Shown here piece by piece: positions 32,678 to 32,700 of a DNA stretch of 32,700 nucleotides. Source of the stretch: Thermomicrobiales bacterium. GTDB lineage: Bacteria > Chloroflexota > Chloroflexia > Thermomicrobiales > UBA6265. The stretch spans positions 1 to 32,700 of the forward strand of contig JAUJOZ010000052.1 of assembly GCA_030447415.1 (NCBI GenBank), given 5' to 3'. The number at the start of each line of letters is the position of its first letter. The stretch's first letter is position 1. The notes under the pieces are model-generated. The model did no database searches, was not told the DNA's origin, and saw nothing but the letters and a program-made list of their open reading frames with translations. A program made the translations under genes and the position numbers.

Positions 32678-32700
32678 GGCGTTGCCGGTATCGCCGTACT

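Noticed and set aside
1..32700. CRISPR array or tandem repeat array
   Set aside because: No regularly spaced repeats were seen on reading; the repeats found are isolated palindromes, MITE-like copies and a single 55-bp duplicate.

Overview
The window is GC-rich bacterial DNA. Gene content and style suggest a Chloroflexota relative, perhaps the Thermomicrobia/Sphaerobacter group: overlapping vitamin operons, FMN and TPP riboswitches, ribBA fusion, PdxST and a long-form ThiC. That assignment is inference, not measurement. No rRNA and no CRISPR array were seen.

Layout. (1) 1-2649: a 5'-truncated sacsin-like/DUF3883 gene on the minus strand runs off the left edge. A hairpin and a 20-bp palindrome lie beside its broken 5' end. 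(2) 2.7-9.2 kb: a mobile-element replication module on the plus strand. It has an excisionase-like HTH gene, a CHC2 zinc-finger/AAA_25 helicase gene split by a 2,326-bp insertion sequence (9-bp target duplication, terminal repeats, passenger genes and a tRNA-like locus), TTCGAA repeats with a long hairpin, and small ORFs. (3) 9.2-14.2 kb: mixed accessory genes, namely an EVE-domain remnant, two inverted MITE-like copies bracketing a monooxygenase/SnoaL/nitroreductase operon, and a nitronate monooxygenase. (4) 14.5-17.0 kb: a plus-strand B12-related group (BtuF-like protein, zinc-ribbon protein, CobB half, membrane-anchored protein). (5) 17.0-28.4 kb: a minus-strand vitamin block, folB-folE-folP-folK, then FMN riboswitch-ribD-ribE-ribBA-ribH, then TPP riboswitch-thiC-pdxS-pdxT-small ORF. 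(6) 28.7-32.7 kb: a second mobile module with a broken tyrosine recombinase, a 55-bp repeat of the left edge, a nested inverted repeat, an intact P4-type primase-helicase, an excisionase-like gene and an HTH gene.

How it works together. Region 5 makes tetrahydrofolate (from the FolE step), riboflavin, the thiamine pyrimidine and pyridoxal phosphate. Two riboswitches with intrinsic terminators give product feedback. The flanks are replication and integration genes from at least two elements, mostly decayed.

Many conserved genes (thiC, ribBA, ribD, ribE, ribH, cobB, the IS transposase and the helicase) are split by one-base indels, often at short G, C or T runs. Other long genes (the DUF3883 gene, the primase, the fol genes, pdxS/T) are intact. 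I read most of these shifts as sequence errors rather than true pseudogenes, but cannot prove it here.
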